64,000 nucleotides of DNA, from positions 119,107,947 to 119,171,946 of the forward strand of contig NC_080678.1 in assembly GCF_030445035.2 (NCBI RefSeq), written 5' to 3'. The notes under the pieces were generated by a model. It was not told the origin of the DNA, did no database searches, and worked only from the letters and a program-made list of their open reading frames with translations. A program made the translations under genes and the position numbers. Below are positions 31,790 through 42,230 of the stretch, one piece after another. Source of the stretch: Dasypus novemcinctus (Eukaryota; Chordata; Mammalia; Cingulata; Dasypodidae). Numbering within the stretch: position 1 is the first letter of the stretch; each line of letters opens with the position of its first letter.

Positions 31790-33395
31790 GAGTATTAAAA
31801 AATAGAAAATGCAAAGGGATTCTTGAGTTTACTGGTTTTTCAAATGTATAATTCCAATTGTTCATTGTTGGCATATAGGAAAGCAACTGACTCTTGCATA
31901 CTGACCATATGTCCTGTGACCTTGTTATACTCATTTGTTCAAGGAGTTTTTTGTTTGTTTTGTAGAAGCTTTGGGGTTTTCTACATAGATAAGTACATCA
32001 TCTGCAAAGAAAGGGAGTATTATTTATTTATTTCTGATATTTATCCTTTTTATTTCTTTTTCTCATCTTTTGACCTAGCTAGGACTTCTAGTACAATACT
32101 AAAGTGGAATAGGGAGAAGGGGCCTCCTTGCCTTGTTCCAGTCTTAAGGGAAAAGCATCCAGTTTCTTACCATTAAGTATGATGTTTACTCTAAGTTTCT
32201 GTTTAAGTTCTTTATCAAGTTGAGGAAGTTTCTCAACAGTTTTAGTTTGATGAGAGCTTTAGCTTTTGTAAATCATGAACGGATGTTAGATTTTGTCAAA
32301 TGCTTTTTCTGTGTCAGTTGATATGATCCTATGATTTTTCTTCTTTAACCTCTTGATGTGGTAGAATACATTGATTTATTTTTGAATGTTGAACCAGGCT
32401 TACATAACTGAAATAAATCCTGTGTGGTGTTGATGTATAATTCTCACACATTCGATTCTATTTGCAAATATTTTGCTCAGGATTTTTGTATCTATGTTCA
32501 TGAGAAATATTGGTCTGTAGTTTTCTTTTCTTATTTTTATCAAGTTTTGTTATTAAGATAATACTTGCCTCATATAATGAGTGAGAATGTGTTCTGTCTT
32601 CTTTTTTCTGGAAAAGAATGTAGAGAGCTGGTATAATTTCTCCCTTAAATGTTAGGTAGAGTTCACCAGTGAAACCATCTGGGCTTGGAGCATTCTCTTC
32701 TGGAAAGTTTTAAATTATCGATTCTATTTCTTTCATGGATATAAGGTTGTTCAAGTTACCTACTTCTCCCTGTATGAGTTTTAGTAGTTTGTATCTTTCA
32801 AGCAATTGATCCATTTCATCTAAATTTTCAAATTTGTGAGCATAGAGTTATTTGTAATTTTTCCCTTATGCTTTTAATGTCCACGGGACAGTAGTGATGG
32901 CTCCTCTTTCATTACTAATATTGGAAATTTGGGTCCTCTTTTTTTTCTCTTGGTTAGCTTGGTTAGAGATTTGCCAATATTACTGATCTTTTCAAGAACT
33001 ACTTTTTGGCTGTGTTATTTTTCTGTAGTGTTCCTGTTTTTAATTTCATTGATTCCAGCTCTAATTTTTATTATTGCCTTTCTTCTGCTTGCTTTAGATA
33101 AAATTTGTTCTTTCTTGTTTCCTGAGGTGTGAGCTTCGATTATTGAATTTAGATCTTTCTTATTTTCTAATATATGTATTCAATCCTATAAATTTTCTTC
33201 CAAGCACTGCTTTCACTGCATGCCCCAAATTTTGGAAATTGTATTTTCATTTTCATTTAGTTCAAAATATATATATTTTCATTTCTCTTGAGAATTCTTT
33301 ATTTACCTATTTGCTATTTAGTTGAGTGTTGTTGAATTTCCAGATATTTGGGGATGTGTTTACTGCTATTTAAAATGTGTTGTGCATAATTCTAG
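31790..33395 (-). mobile_element. L1 ORF2 region, antisense, decayed
   Basis: The plus strand is the reverse complement of the L1 reverse-transcriptase-coding region. It is recognisable from 'acatcatctgcaaagaaagg', 'ggccagtc'-like 'ccttgccttgttccagtctt', 'caaatgctttttctgtgtc', 'gatcctatgatttttctt', 'ttgaaccaggcttacata', and 'ctgggcttggagcatt'. Both ends are truncated. The minus-strand reading frame is broken by many stops. Plus-strand frames such as 31823-32176 are shadows. Confidence 0.85.
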
Positions 33396-33529
33396 GGTTC
33401 TACAAGCTGCCTCAAGGCCCCTGAAAATGGAGGAAGTAATGAAGGCTAGATAAGCAGGTACTTCTGCCTTCATCTTCCTTCACTCAGAAATTCACAATTT
33501 TAATCCATTTTATTAATTGGCTAGATTAG
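33396..33529. other. Short unassigned DNA
   Basis: Unassigned AT-rich sequence between L1 and the next repeat. Confidence 0.4.
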
Positions 33530-33865
33530 ACTAATATTCTGGTAAGAAAGTTACTGCTTAATATGACAAAGGTTTATTTCTTCCTCATGCTACAGATCAC
33601 AATGAGTTATTGGGGGCTCTGCTCCATGTGCCATCTTGAGAGATTATGCCATCTTGAAGCTGTACCCACTGGAGAACACAGGCTTTCCAGTAGCCATGAG
33701 GGGAAGAGACAGCTGGCGGGTCACACCCTGGCTCTTCTAGAATCCAGCTCTGAACAGCTGTCACATCCCTGCTACCAAAGCCCTTTGGCCAGCACCAGTC
33801 ACATGGTGCCACCTAACTGTGAGGGGGAGGGGAAAGGAGGCAGAGTGGATGGAATGTTTGGTGAA
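33530..33865 (+). mobile_element. Ancient interspersed repeat (unnamed)
   Basis: 'acaaaggtttatttcttcctcatgcta' region, 'tgccatcttgaagctgtacc', 'gaacagctgtcacatccctg', and 'cagtcacatggtgccacctaactg' resemble a mammalian repeat with a '...ttatttctc...cacatggccccacctag...' layout. The frame 33563-33901 is not a credible gene. Confidence 0.45.
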
Positions 33866-34315
33866 CTCCCTTATCTCAACTGCAGTTGGTGTTCCATCTA
33901 AGACTTCTTTGAAATAAACTTTTGCTGCTAAAATATCCAGTCTCCTTGAGCAGAAGAGGACACTGATGTTTCACCACTCAGTTCAATGACTGTTAGTACT
34001 TTATCATTTCTTGACATTGTCACTTGACACATATGGGCTAGAACTTCTAGATCCCTCAGTGTGAAACTTTTACAAATGAGATGAATGGATAGTTCTCAAA
34101 TGCATGATAGATATTTTACAAAATCTATTTATCTATGACATGGAGGCAATTAAATTAGGAAAATGTGCAAATAAGACTTCAGAGATTGCCAAGTCCCTAA
34201 AGATCTGAGAGCAATTCTAATTCACATACATTTCTTTGTCAGTTGTTTTTCCAGGTGCAGGAATGTTTAAAAAATAAATGAACTAGGTAGCAGGAGGAGT
34301 TGTTCAGGTTAGAAT
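33866..34315. other. Unique AT-rich DNA, no gene seen
   Basis: No recognisable repeat or exon. This was the integration site of the DAS-III SINE. Confidence 0.5.
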
Positions 34316-34331
34316 AAAATTCAGTCTTCTT

Positions 34332-34734
34332 TTTTTTTAAAAGATTTATTTATTTATTTCTCTCCCCTCCCCCCACCCCAGTTGTCTGTTCTCTGTGTCT
34401 ATTTGCTGCTTTGTCCGTTTCTGTTGTTGGTGGCACCGGGAATCTGTGTTTCTTTTTCGTTGCGTGATCTTGTTGTGTCAGCTCTCTGTGTGTGCAGCAC
34501 CATTCCTGCGCAGGCTGCACTTTCTTTTGCACTGGGCGGCTCTCCCTACGGGGCGCACTCCTTGCGCATGGGGCACTCCTACGCAGGGGACACCCCTGTG
34601 TGGTAAGGCACTCCTTGCGCGCATCAGCACTGCGCATGGGCCACCTCCACATGGGTCAGGGAGGTCCGGGGTTTGAACCGCGGACCTCCCATGTGGTAGA
34701 CGGATGCCCTAACCACTGGGCCAAGTCCACTGCC
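34332..34734 (-). mobile_element. DAS-III-type SINE with perfect 16-bp target-site duplication
   Basis: On the plus strand it opens with the T-rich tail and '(ttta)n', then 'ctctcccctccccccacccc'. It ends with the reversed tRNA-like head ('ggtttgaaccgcggacctcc' holds the B box, 'gggccaagtccactgcc' the head). A perfect direct repeat aaaattcagtcttctt lies at 34316-34331 and 34735-34750. The SINE is armadillo-lineage specific, mobilised by L1 enzymes. Minus-strand frame 34350-34652 is not a gene. Confidence 0.95.
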
Positions 34735-34750
34735 AAAATTCAGTCTTCTT

Positions 34751-34950
34751 GATTTCAAGCACAAAACAGACAGAAGACTTTCTCCATCTTCAGTGTAGTT
34801 GGTGGTGCATTCTTCATCAAGGAGGAGAGCACACTTTCACTTTCACCCGTTTTCTCTCCCTCCCATGCACATAAACTGTATACCCTATATATACATATAC
34901 ATATTCATACATACACTAGTACTGTTTTTTATAATTGTCATTTTCTTTCT
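34751..34950. other. Unique DNA between two SINEs
   Basis: Short AT-rich stretch with 'tatatatacatatacatat' near 34891. No gene. Confidence 0.5.
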
Positions 34951-35378
34951 TTTTTTTTAAAGATCTATTTTATTTATTTCTCCCCTCCCCTCCCTGTTCC
35001 CCCTGGTCTGCTCTCTGTGTCCATTCAATCATGTGTTCTTCTGTGTCTGTCTTCTATTAGGTGGCTCCGGGAACAGATTGTGGGAATTTCTGGAGTGGGA
35101 GAGAGGCGATTACTCTCTTGTGCAACCTCAACTCCCTGTTTTGCTACATCTTCTTATTTTCTCTCCTCTGAGTCTCTTGTTGTATCATCTTGCCACGCCA
35201 GCTCTCAGCATGGGCTGGCACTCCTGTGCAGGGCGCTTTCCCATGCTGGGTGGCATTCCCATGCAGGGGTCACTCCCGTACAGGGTGGCATTCCAGTGTA
35301 GGCCAGCACTCCGCATGGACCAGCTGGCTTATATGGTAGATGGCAGCCCAATTGGTTGAGCTACATCCATTTCCCCTA
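34951..35378 (-). mobile_element. Diverged DAS-type SINE, antisense
   Basis: Same layout as the previous SINE (T run, 'aaagatctattttatttattt', 'ctcccctcccctccctgtt', 'ctgctctctgtgtcc', ending with a reversed head 'atggtagatggcagccc' and 'attggttgagctac'). The middle is different and longer ('gggaatttctggagtggga', 'gcctgcatg'-like GC units of about 20-25 bp repeated near 35200-35300). It is probably an older DAS subfamily. No clear TSD. Confidence 0.75.
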
Positions 35379-35735
35379 ATAATTTAAAATTATTTTTATT
35401 AGAGAAGTTGTAGGTTTATAAAGACATCATACTGAAAATACAGAGTTCTTGTATACCCCCTGCTTATTAACAATGCATTAGTGTTTTACATGCAATTGAT
35501 GAAAAAAATATTATTATGATTGTACTATTAATTATGGTCCATAGTTTACATTAGGATCCACTGTTTGTATTGTACAATCCTATGTTTTTAAAAAATTATT
35601 ATTCTATTAACATATGTACAACCTAAAATTTCCCTTTAACCACATTCAAATATACAGTTCAGTGGTGTCAAACATCCTCCTAGTTGTACTACCTTCACCA
35701 ACATCTACTACCAAAACCATCCATTCCTGGAAGAG
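35379..35735 (-). mobile_element. L1 3' end, antisense
   Basis: 'attagagaagttgtaggttta', 'ccatagtttacattaggatc', 'aacatatgtacaacctaaaat', 'cagttcagtggtgtcaaac' parallel the 23.7-24.1 kb copy. Truncated, and without an identified TSD. Confidence 0.8.
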
Positions 35736-35744
35736 TAATTAAAT

Positions 35745-37560
35745 AGTGTTCAAGAGTATGCAATTAAAAATAGCTTTCCTTATGTACCTGATTTCCAAGT
35801 CTCCCTTCCATGAAGCAACAGTTCTCGTAAACTGGATAGAGTTTCAGAAAAATTATGTGTACATGCTTACAAAAATACATAGCACAACTTGCCAGAATAA
35901 ATATTGTTTTTCTATAATCACCAGCAATAACAATAAAAATATTATAGAAAATATTATTCTTTTCATAATAGCAATAAAAACTATAAATTTCTAGGGTTTG
36001 GCCTAAAAATATTGCACAAGGGTTTTATGGAGAAAAAATTAAAAATCTATTAAAGGGTGTAAATGACTACATGCATGATTGTAGATATGAACTATATTCA
36101 TGGATTGGGTAGCTTTATTACTATGTCAATGCTCTGTAAATAAATCTATAAATTCATTGTAATTCCAGAGAAAATATTCACCAGAAATTTTTGAGGAACT
36201 TGATACCCTTAGTGTAAAATTCATGCGACAGAATATAGGTATATAAAGAAGTAAGTCAATTTTGAACAATAGAAGCAACGAGGATGATTATCCTTTATTA
36301 TCCATATATTAGGCATTTATAGTGCTACAGTAATAATAAGAAAAAAGGCATGTTGGTGACATAAGAACAGAACAATGGAACCAGAACCGAGGATTCAGAA
36401 ACAGCTCCATGTATACGGAAATAAGAACATGACGAAAGTGCCTACTCTTAGGTGGGGGTCATTGTTTACTAAATGATTGTAGGAAAATTATTGATTATGT
36501 GGATAAAAATGATGTTGAATCTCTACCTCAAACATAAATAAAGGTGAATTTAAGATGGATTAAAGACCTAAATGTGAAAGTTAAAGTATCAATGCATGGA
36601 GAAAATGTAGGAGAACACCTTTTTAACTTTTGAAATGGAGGAGGGTGTCTTGAACAGGACCCCAAAAGCACAACCCCAAGAGAAGAAACTATGGGTGTGA
36701 CAGGATCAAAAATTAAAGATTTCTGTTCAATTAAGGTGATCCTGGATAGAATTAACAAAACTTGACAAGTACCAGTACCAAGAATATGCCAGGAAATCCT
36801 TGCGTAGCAAGAAAGAAATAGGAAATCCAAGAGGGAAAAAATGGATAAAGGCTATGAATATACAATTCACACAAGGGAAAAGAAACCCAGAGGACAAAGA
36901 AGTGTATATCACTCATTCATTTATGGCTGAAAGTTAAAAAGTTGGCTAACTTCAAGTGTGGTCAAAGATGTAGGAAACTGGCAACTACACGCGCTGATCT
37001 TAGAGTGTAAATGTATACCAACCTGGCAGTACTTAGGAGAAGTCAGTGCTCAGATTCTCCACGTTCTAGCGATCCATGTAGCTGTTTCCAATGACGGCTT
37101 TCATTGCTCCATGCTTGTGGGAGTGGGGAGTTGGAACTATTTAGGAACCAACCAGGGAAATGAGTGGATTTACCAGGAAATGCTAGGCAGCAGTTAGAAA
37201 CAAGTTCCCAAATATGGAGAGAGCAACATGGATACACCCTAAAAATTAGTGTTGAGTGAAGAAAAATTAAAGAAGAATGAGATATCGAGCATGCTAATTT
37301 TTATGTAAGTTTTAAACACATGCAATCACAAAATTCACTATGTAACGGAGAGTTCTGCATCAAACACATTAGACAGCGTTCCTGTGGTGGGAAGGGAATA
37401 GAAAGGGGAACCATGGATGGGGGCGTAAAACAGAACAGCAGAAGTGTCTGGGACAGGCAAAAGGTCTTTCCTGAACTGAGGAGTGATGAACTCAAGCTTC
37501 TGCCCCTAAGGAGCAAGCAAACAACATACAGATACATATTAATAATCCATTTTGTCCTTT
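35745..37560 (+). mobile_element. Old L1, distal ORF2 and 3' UTR, sense
   Basis: Sense landmarks: 'cataatagcaataaaaact', 'aaatttctagggtttggcc', 'tgttggtgacataagaacag', 'aagatggattaaagacct', 'ggaaaatgtaggagaacacc', 'gatcctggatagaattaac', 'caacctggcagtacttagg'. These follow L1 ORF2 C-terminal order into the 3' UTR. Frames are destroyed by stops and indels. Minus-strand ORFs (36528-36830) are shadows. Confidence 0.8.
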
Positions 37561-37794
37561 GATTTAAACCTCATTATGCTTACACAGGGTTGAATTGCAT
37601 TTATTTTGGAGATATATTATAGTTTATAAACAACCACACTTTTTAAATTTCAACTTTGTAATTTTCTTTGTTTATTTAGAAAACTTATTTTCCTCTGAGG
37701 TCTCAAAAATTTTCTTGTTTCGGGAAGGCTACCCAGGCTCAAAGCACATGGCAACCTCAGTGGAGAGCATGGTCCTGGGCACAGTATCATATTT
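37561..37794. other. Unassigned AT-rich DNA
   Basis: No recognisable repeat or gene. The 74-codon frame at 37595-37819 has no family resemblance. Confidence 0.4.
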
Positions 37795-38342
37795 TATGTA
37801 TATATCACAATGTATTTAGTAGTCAGATTTTGGATTGTTTATAGTGTGTTCATTTTTTATAAACAATATTGGAAAGAACATTCTTGTATATTCTTGGTAC
37901 ACTGTATATCGGTAGGTTAAATTCCTACAAGTAACTTTGCTGAAGTGATATATATATAGATATGCATGTACATTTTTAATTTAGACAGAAATTATCAAGT
38001 TACCCTTGTACCAATTTTTACTCTCACCCTTGCCAACATTGTGTATTATCAAACTTTTTGAGTTTTGCTATGCTTACAAGTGAAAATTTTTTCATGATTT
38101 AAATTTTATTTACTGAATTATAAGTGGCTTTGCATATTTTTTCATATGGTATAAATCATTTTCCTACTAAGGTATTTTTCTTATCAATTTATTAATGCTT
38201 TATATTTATTAAGAATGCTAGTCCTTTGCCAAATGTATTATAAATCTATTCTTCCAAAATATCATTTCTTATTGCTCTAATTATGGTATTGTTTTGCCAT
38301 ATAGAAATTAAGGATTTTTAGCTAGTCAAATTTGTAATTCTC
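37795..38342 (-). mobile_element. Old L1 distal ORF2 / 3' UTR, antisense
   Basis: 'gaacattcttgtatattcttgg', 'aattatcaagttacccttgtacc', 'cttgccaacattgtgtattat', 'tgcatattttttcatatggt' and 'agtcctttgccaaatgtatt' are decayed antisense L1 landmarks. It is the host sequence into which the U6/L1 unit was inserted. The host does not obviously resume after that unit. Confidence 0.75.
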
Positions 38343-38449
38343 ATCCTTCCTTTGGCAGCACATATACTAAAATTGGAATGATACAGAGAAGATTAGCATG
38401 GCCCCTGTGCAAGGATGGCACACAAATTAGTGAAGCATTCTGTATTTTA
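38343..38449 (+). pseudogene. U6 snRNA retropseudogene, full length
   Basis: The whole 107-nt U6 spliceosomal RNA can be aligned without gaps. Invariant blocks 'ggcagcacatatactaaaat', 'acagagaagattagcatgg' and 'cccctg.gcaaggatg' are intact. I count about 14 substitutions, mostly CpG decay or at the extreme 5' end, and the terminal T run is followed by A bases. No U6-type upstream promoter (PSE or TATA at the proper spacing) is seen; the upstream sequence is decayed L1. It is therefore a retrocopy, not an active gene. Directly downstream, after about 16 A-rich bases, sense L1 ORF2 sequence begins. This is the layout expected for a U6-L1 template-switch product. Confidence 0.95.
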
Positions 38450-38490
38450 AAAAATACTACAAAGATAGGAATTGAAGGAAACTTTCACAA

Positions 38491-38686
38491 ATGATAAAGC
38501 CCATATGGGAAAAACTCACAGCTAACATTGTACTCAATGGTGAAAGACTGAAAGTTTTCCTGTTGAGAGCAGGGACAAGAAAAGGATGCCCACTGTCACC
38601 ACTGTTGTTCAATATAGTGCTAGAGGTTCTAGCTAGTGGAATCAGGCAAGAAGAAGAAATGAAAGGCATCCAAATTGGAAAGGAAG
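38491..38686 (+). pseudogene. L1 ORF2 reverse-transcriptase fragment
   Basis: The first part of the open frame starting at 38491 is L1 RT sequence up to about 38686. After that the frame runs into the SINE, so the 194-codon reading frame is an L1-SINE chimera, not a gene. The RT motif block around '[10 protein letters not shown]' (fingers/palm, RT motif B region) is intact. The same RT domain resumes after the SINE at 39114. Confidence 0.85.
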
Positions 38687-39097
38687 GCGGCAGACTTGGC
38701 CCAGTGGAGGGTGTCCGCCTACCACATGGGAGATCCACGGTTCAAACCCCGGGCCTCCTTGACCCGTGTGCAGCTGGCCCACGCGCAGTGCTGATGTGTG
38801 CAAGGAGTGCCATGCCATGCAGCGGTGTCCCCCGCATAGGGGAGCCCCATGCGCAAGGAGTGCACCCCGTAGAGAGCCACCCAGCACTAAAGAAAGTGCA
38901 GCCTGCCCAGGAATGGCGCCGCACACACAGAGAGCTGACACAACAAGATGACACAACCAAAAGAAACACAGATTCCCGTGCCCCTGACAACAACAGAAGC
39001 AGACAAAGAAGACGCAGCAAACAGACACAGAGAACAGACAACTGGGGTGGGGGGGGAGGGGAGAGAAATAAATAAATAAATCTTAAAAAAAAAAAAA
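38687..39097 (+). mobile_element. DAS-III-type SINE inserted in L1 ORF2, with target-site duplication
   Basis: Head 'ggcagacttggcccagtgg' and B box 'ggttcaaaccccgg' region are followed by the GC-rich body with repeated 'gcgcaaggagtg' type units. It ends in '(aaat)n' and an A run at 39085-39097. The direct repeats caaattggaaaggaag (38671-38686) and caaattggaaagaaag (39098-39113) differ at one base and are L1 ORF2 sequence. The SINE is therefore younger than the L1. Removing it restores continuity of the L1 reading order. Confidence 0.95.
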
Positions 39098-39777
39098 CAA
39101 ATTGGAAAGAAAGAAGTAAAACTTTTGCTCTTCACAGATGATATAATCCTATACCTAGAAAGTCCCCCAAAATGTACAACAAAGCTATTAGTGCTAATAA
39201 ATGATTTCAGCAGAGTGTCAGGATACAAGATCAATATGCAAAATCAGTGGCATTTTTATACACTTGTAATATGGAATCAGAGGAGGAAGTCAGAAAAAAA
39301 ATTCCATTTACAATAGTGACTAAAAGAACCAAATATTTAGGAATAAACTCAATCAAGGATGTAAAGCAACTGTATTTAGAAAACTACAATGCATTGCTAA
39401 AAGAAATTTTAAAAAGAATCTAAATAACTGGAAGAACATTCCATGCTTATGGATTAGAAGATTAAATATCATTAAGATGTCAATTCCACCCAAACTGATA
39501 TACGGATTCAATGCAATCCCAATAAAAATTCCACCAGCACTTTTTAAAGAAATGGAAAACACAATTATCAAAATTTATTTGGAAGGGTAAGGGTCCCTTA
39601 ATAGCCAGAAACATCTTAAAAAGGAAAAGCGAAATTGGAGTAATTTTGCTTCCTGATTTTAAATCATATTACCTTGCTACAGTGTTAAAAATAGCATGGC
39701 ATTGGCATAAAGATAGACACATAGACAAATGGAACTGATTTGATGATTCAGAAACAGACCCTCATGTCCATGATCAA

Positions 39778-40182
39778 GTGATTTTTGACAAGCCTGTCAA
39801 ACCCACCCAGCTGGGTAAGAACAGTCTATTCAATAAATGGTGCTGGGAAAACTGGATGTCCATATCCAAAAGAAAGAAAGAGGAGCCCTATCTCACATCT
39901 TATATAAAAATTAACTCAAAATGGATCAAAGACCTAAATATAAAAGCTAGAACCATAGAGCTCTTACAAGAAAATGTAGGAAAACAACTTCGAGACCTGG
40001 TGGTAGATGGTGTATTCTTAAACTTTACACTGAAAGCCCGAGAATTGAAAGAAAACATGGGTAAATGGGACCTCCTCAAACTTGAACACTTTTGTGATTC
40101 AAAGAACTTCATCGAGAAGGTGAAAAGTCAGCCCACTCAACAGGAGAAAATATTTGGAAACCACATATCCGATAAGGGCTGA
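39778..40182 (+). pseudogene. L1 ORF2 C-terminal fragment
   Basis: A 134-codon open remnant of the ORF2 protein C-terminal region. It starts just upstream of the 'LFNKWCWENW' block and includes 'YIKINSKWIKDLNIKART' and 'NMGKWDLLKLEHFC'-like residues. ORF2p normally has about 1,275 residues, so this is only a tail piece, without endonuclease or RT. It is not expected to make functional protein. Confidence 0.85.
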
Positions 40183-41097
40183 TTTCCATTCTATAGAAAG
40201 AGGTCATACAACTCAACAATAAAAGAGCAAACAATCTGATTTAAAACTTAAATAGACATTTTTTCAAAGGCGAAATATAAATGGCCAAAAAGCACATGAA
40301 AAAAATGTTCAATATCACTAGCTATTAGGGAAATGTAAATCAAAATGGCAATGATATATCATCTCATACCACATAGAATAACCATTATTAAAAAAACAGA
40401 AAACAGTAAGTGTTGGAGAGGGTGTGGAGAAATAGGAACACTCCTCCACTGTTGGTGGGATTGTAAAACGGGCAGCTTCTGTGGAAAACAGTTTTGTGCT
40501 TCCTTAGGAAGCTAAATATAGACCTGCCATATGAGCTTGCAATTCCTCTACTAGGAATATATCCAGAAGAGCTGAAAACTGGGACATGAACAGACATCTT
40601 CACACTGATGTTCATAGTGGCATTATTCACAATTGCCAAAAGATGGAAACAACCCAAGTGTCCATCAACCAAGGATAAACAAAATGTGGTATACACATAC
40701 AATGGAACAGTATGGTGCCGTAAGAAGAAATGAAATTGGAACACCAATGGTAACATGGATGAATCTTGAAGACACTATGCTAAGTGAAATAAGCCAGACC
40801 CAAAAGAACAAATATTGCCTGGTCTCACTAATACCAACTAAATAAGAATAATAAACACATGGAGTTAAAACCTAGAGTATAGGTTATTAGGGGATAAAAG
40901 GAGGCTGTGAAGAAGCACTGAAGCCTAATGTACATAGGAATTTTAATTAACAACTGTAAATGGGCTAGCAGCTGGTTTATAAATGGGGTTGTGGCTGAAA
41001 AGGGTAGTCTAGTGATGTAAATGTCAACTGAAAGAAAGCTAAACAGTAACCTAGCGGCTGAATAACAGAGAACCCAGAGGTAGATGAGAATTGTGGC

Positions 41098-42230
41098 TAT
41101 CGTGTGTAATAACCATCTTTATCTCTCAGAACTGTTCTTGACTTAAAGTTTATTTTATTTGATAGTAGTATAGCCACCCCAGCTCTCTTTTGGTTACTTC
41201 TTGCATGGTATGTATTTTTTATCCTTTCACTGTCAACCTACTTGTATCTTTGACTTTAAGGTGAACCTCTTGCAGACTGCATATAATTGGGTAATGTTTT
41301 TTCACCCATTTTTTTCCCAGTCTCAGTCTTTTAATATAAGCATTGAGGGCTATAAATTTCCCTCTCAGCCCTTCCGTTGCTGTATCCCACAGGTTTTGAT
41401 ATGTTGTATTCTCGATTTCGTTCATCTTGAGATATATACTGATTTCTCTTGCTATTTCTTCTTTGACCCACTGATTGAGTGTGTTGTTTAATCTCCATAT
41501 ATTCGTGACTTTTCCCTTTTCCACCTGTTATTAATTTTCAGCTTCACTGTTACGATCAGAGAAAGTGCTTTGTATAATTTCAATCTTTTCAGATTTATTG
41601 AAACGTGTCTTGTGACCCAACATATGGTCTATTCTGGAGAAGGATCCATGAGCACGTGAAAAGAATGTATATCCTGCTGTTCTGGGGTATAATGCTCTAT
41701 AAATGTGTGTTAGATCTAATTCATTTATTGTATTATTCAAGATCTCTGTTTCCTTATTTATCCTCTGTTCAGGTATTCTATCCAATACTGAGAGTGATGT
41801 CTTGAAGTCTCCAGCTACTATTGTAGAATAATTTCTATTTCTCTACAGAGAAATAGAAGTCTATTTATGTAGAGTCTATGTCTCCTTTAAGTTTTGCCAG
41901 TGTGTGTCTCATGTATTTTGGGGTACCCAGGTTAGGTACATAAATATTTATGATTGTTATTTTATATTTGTGAATTGTCCCTTTTTATTAATATGTAATA
42001 ACCTTCTTCATCCTTTATAACAGTTTTGTATTTAAAATCTATTTTGTTTGATATTAGTATCACTACTCCAGTTCGTTTTTGGTTACTATTTGCATGGAAT
42101 ATCTTTTTCCAACATTTAACTTTCAGCCTGATTGTGTCCTTGCATCTAAGGTGAGTCTCTTGTACACAGCATAGAGATGGTTCATATTTTTTAATCCATT
42201 CTGCCAGTCTGTGGTCAAATAATTAATTTA
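41098..42230 (-). mobile_element. L1 ORF2 endonuclease region, antisense, composite
   Basis: Minus-strand frames 41785-41531 and 41524-41219 code for the end of the L1 endonuclease domain and the following linker. They include 'SRIDHMLGHK', which carries the conserved Asp-His of the APE-type nuclease, and 'ENTTYQNLWDTA'. The endonuclease N-terminal region lies at 41790-42230. A second copy of about the same N-terminal region sits at 41098-41327, so the block is built from at least two L1 fragments. No intact ORF2. Confidence 0.85.
41833..41858. repeat. Perfect short hairpin inside L1
   Basis: 12-bp arms ttctatttctct / agagaaatagaa separated by 2 bases. Not part of the usual L1 sequence at this place, so it is likely a local snap-back or microinversion. 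Confidence 0.8.

Larger units (their letters stand above)
38456..41105 (+). mobile_element. 5'-truncated L1 (ORF2 RT domain to 3' UTR), interrupted by a DAS-III SINE
   Basis: Starts inside ORF2 in the reverse-transcriptase domain, with residues such as 'NGERLKVF' and '[12 protein letters not shown]' coded near 38531-38620. The RT active-site motif is coded as FTDD at 39131-39142 (A-to-T relative to the usual F/YADD). ORF2 then continues to its C terminus near 40182 and into 3' UTR. Several frame breaks make it inactive. It is preceded directly by a full-length U6 copy, split by the SINE at 38687-39097, and lacks a recognisable poly-A end near 41105, where antisense L1 begins. Divergence is lower than for neighbouring L1M relics. 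Confidence 0.9.

Noticed and set aside
34382..34752. Overlapping frames in the DAS-III SINE
   Set aside because: They are translations of a GC-rich SINE and appear the same way in the copy at 38.7-39.1 kb.
38343..38449. A functional U6 gene
   Set aside because: No promoter elements upstream, numerous substitutions and retrocopy context.
38456..42230. Twin-priming inversion joining the plus L1 (to 41105) and minus L1 (from 41098)
   Set aside because: Twin priming would put the inverted 5' part upstream of the sense 3' part. Here the order is the opposite, and the two pieces come from different subfamilies.
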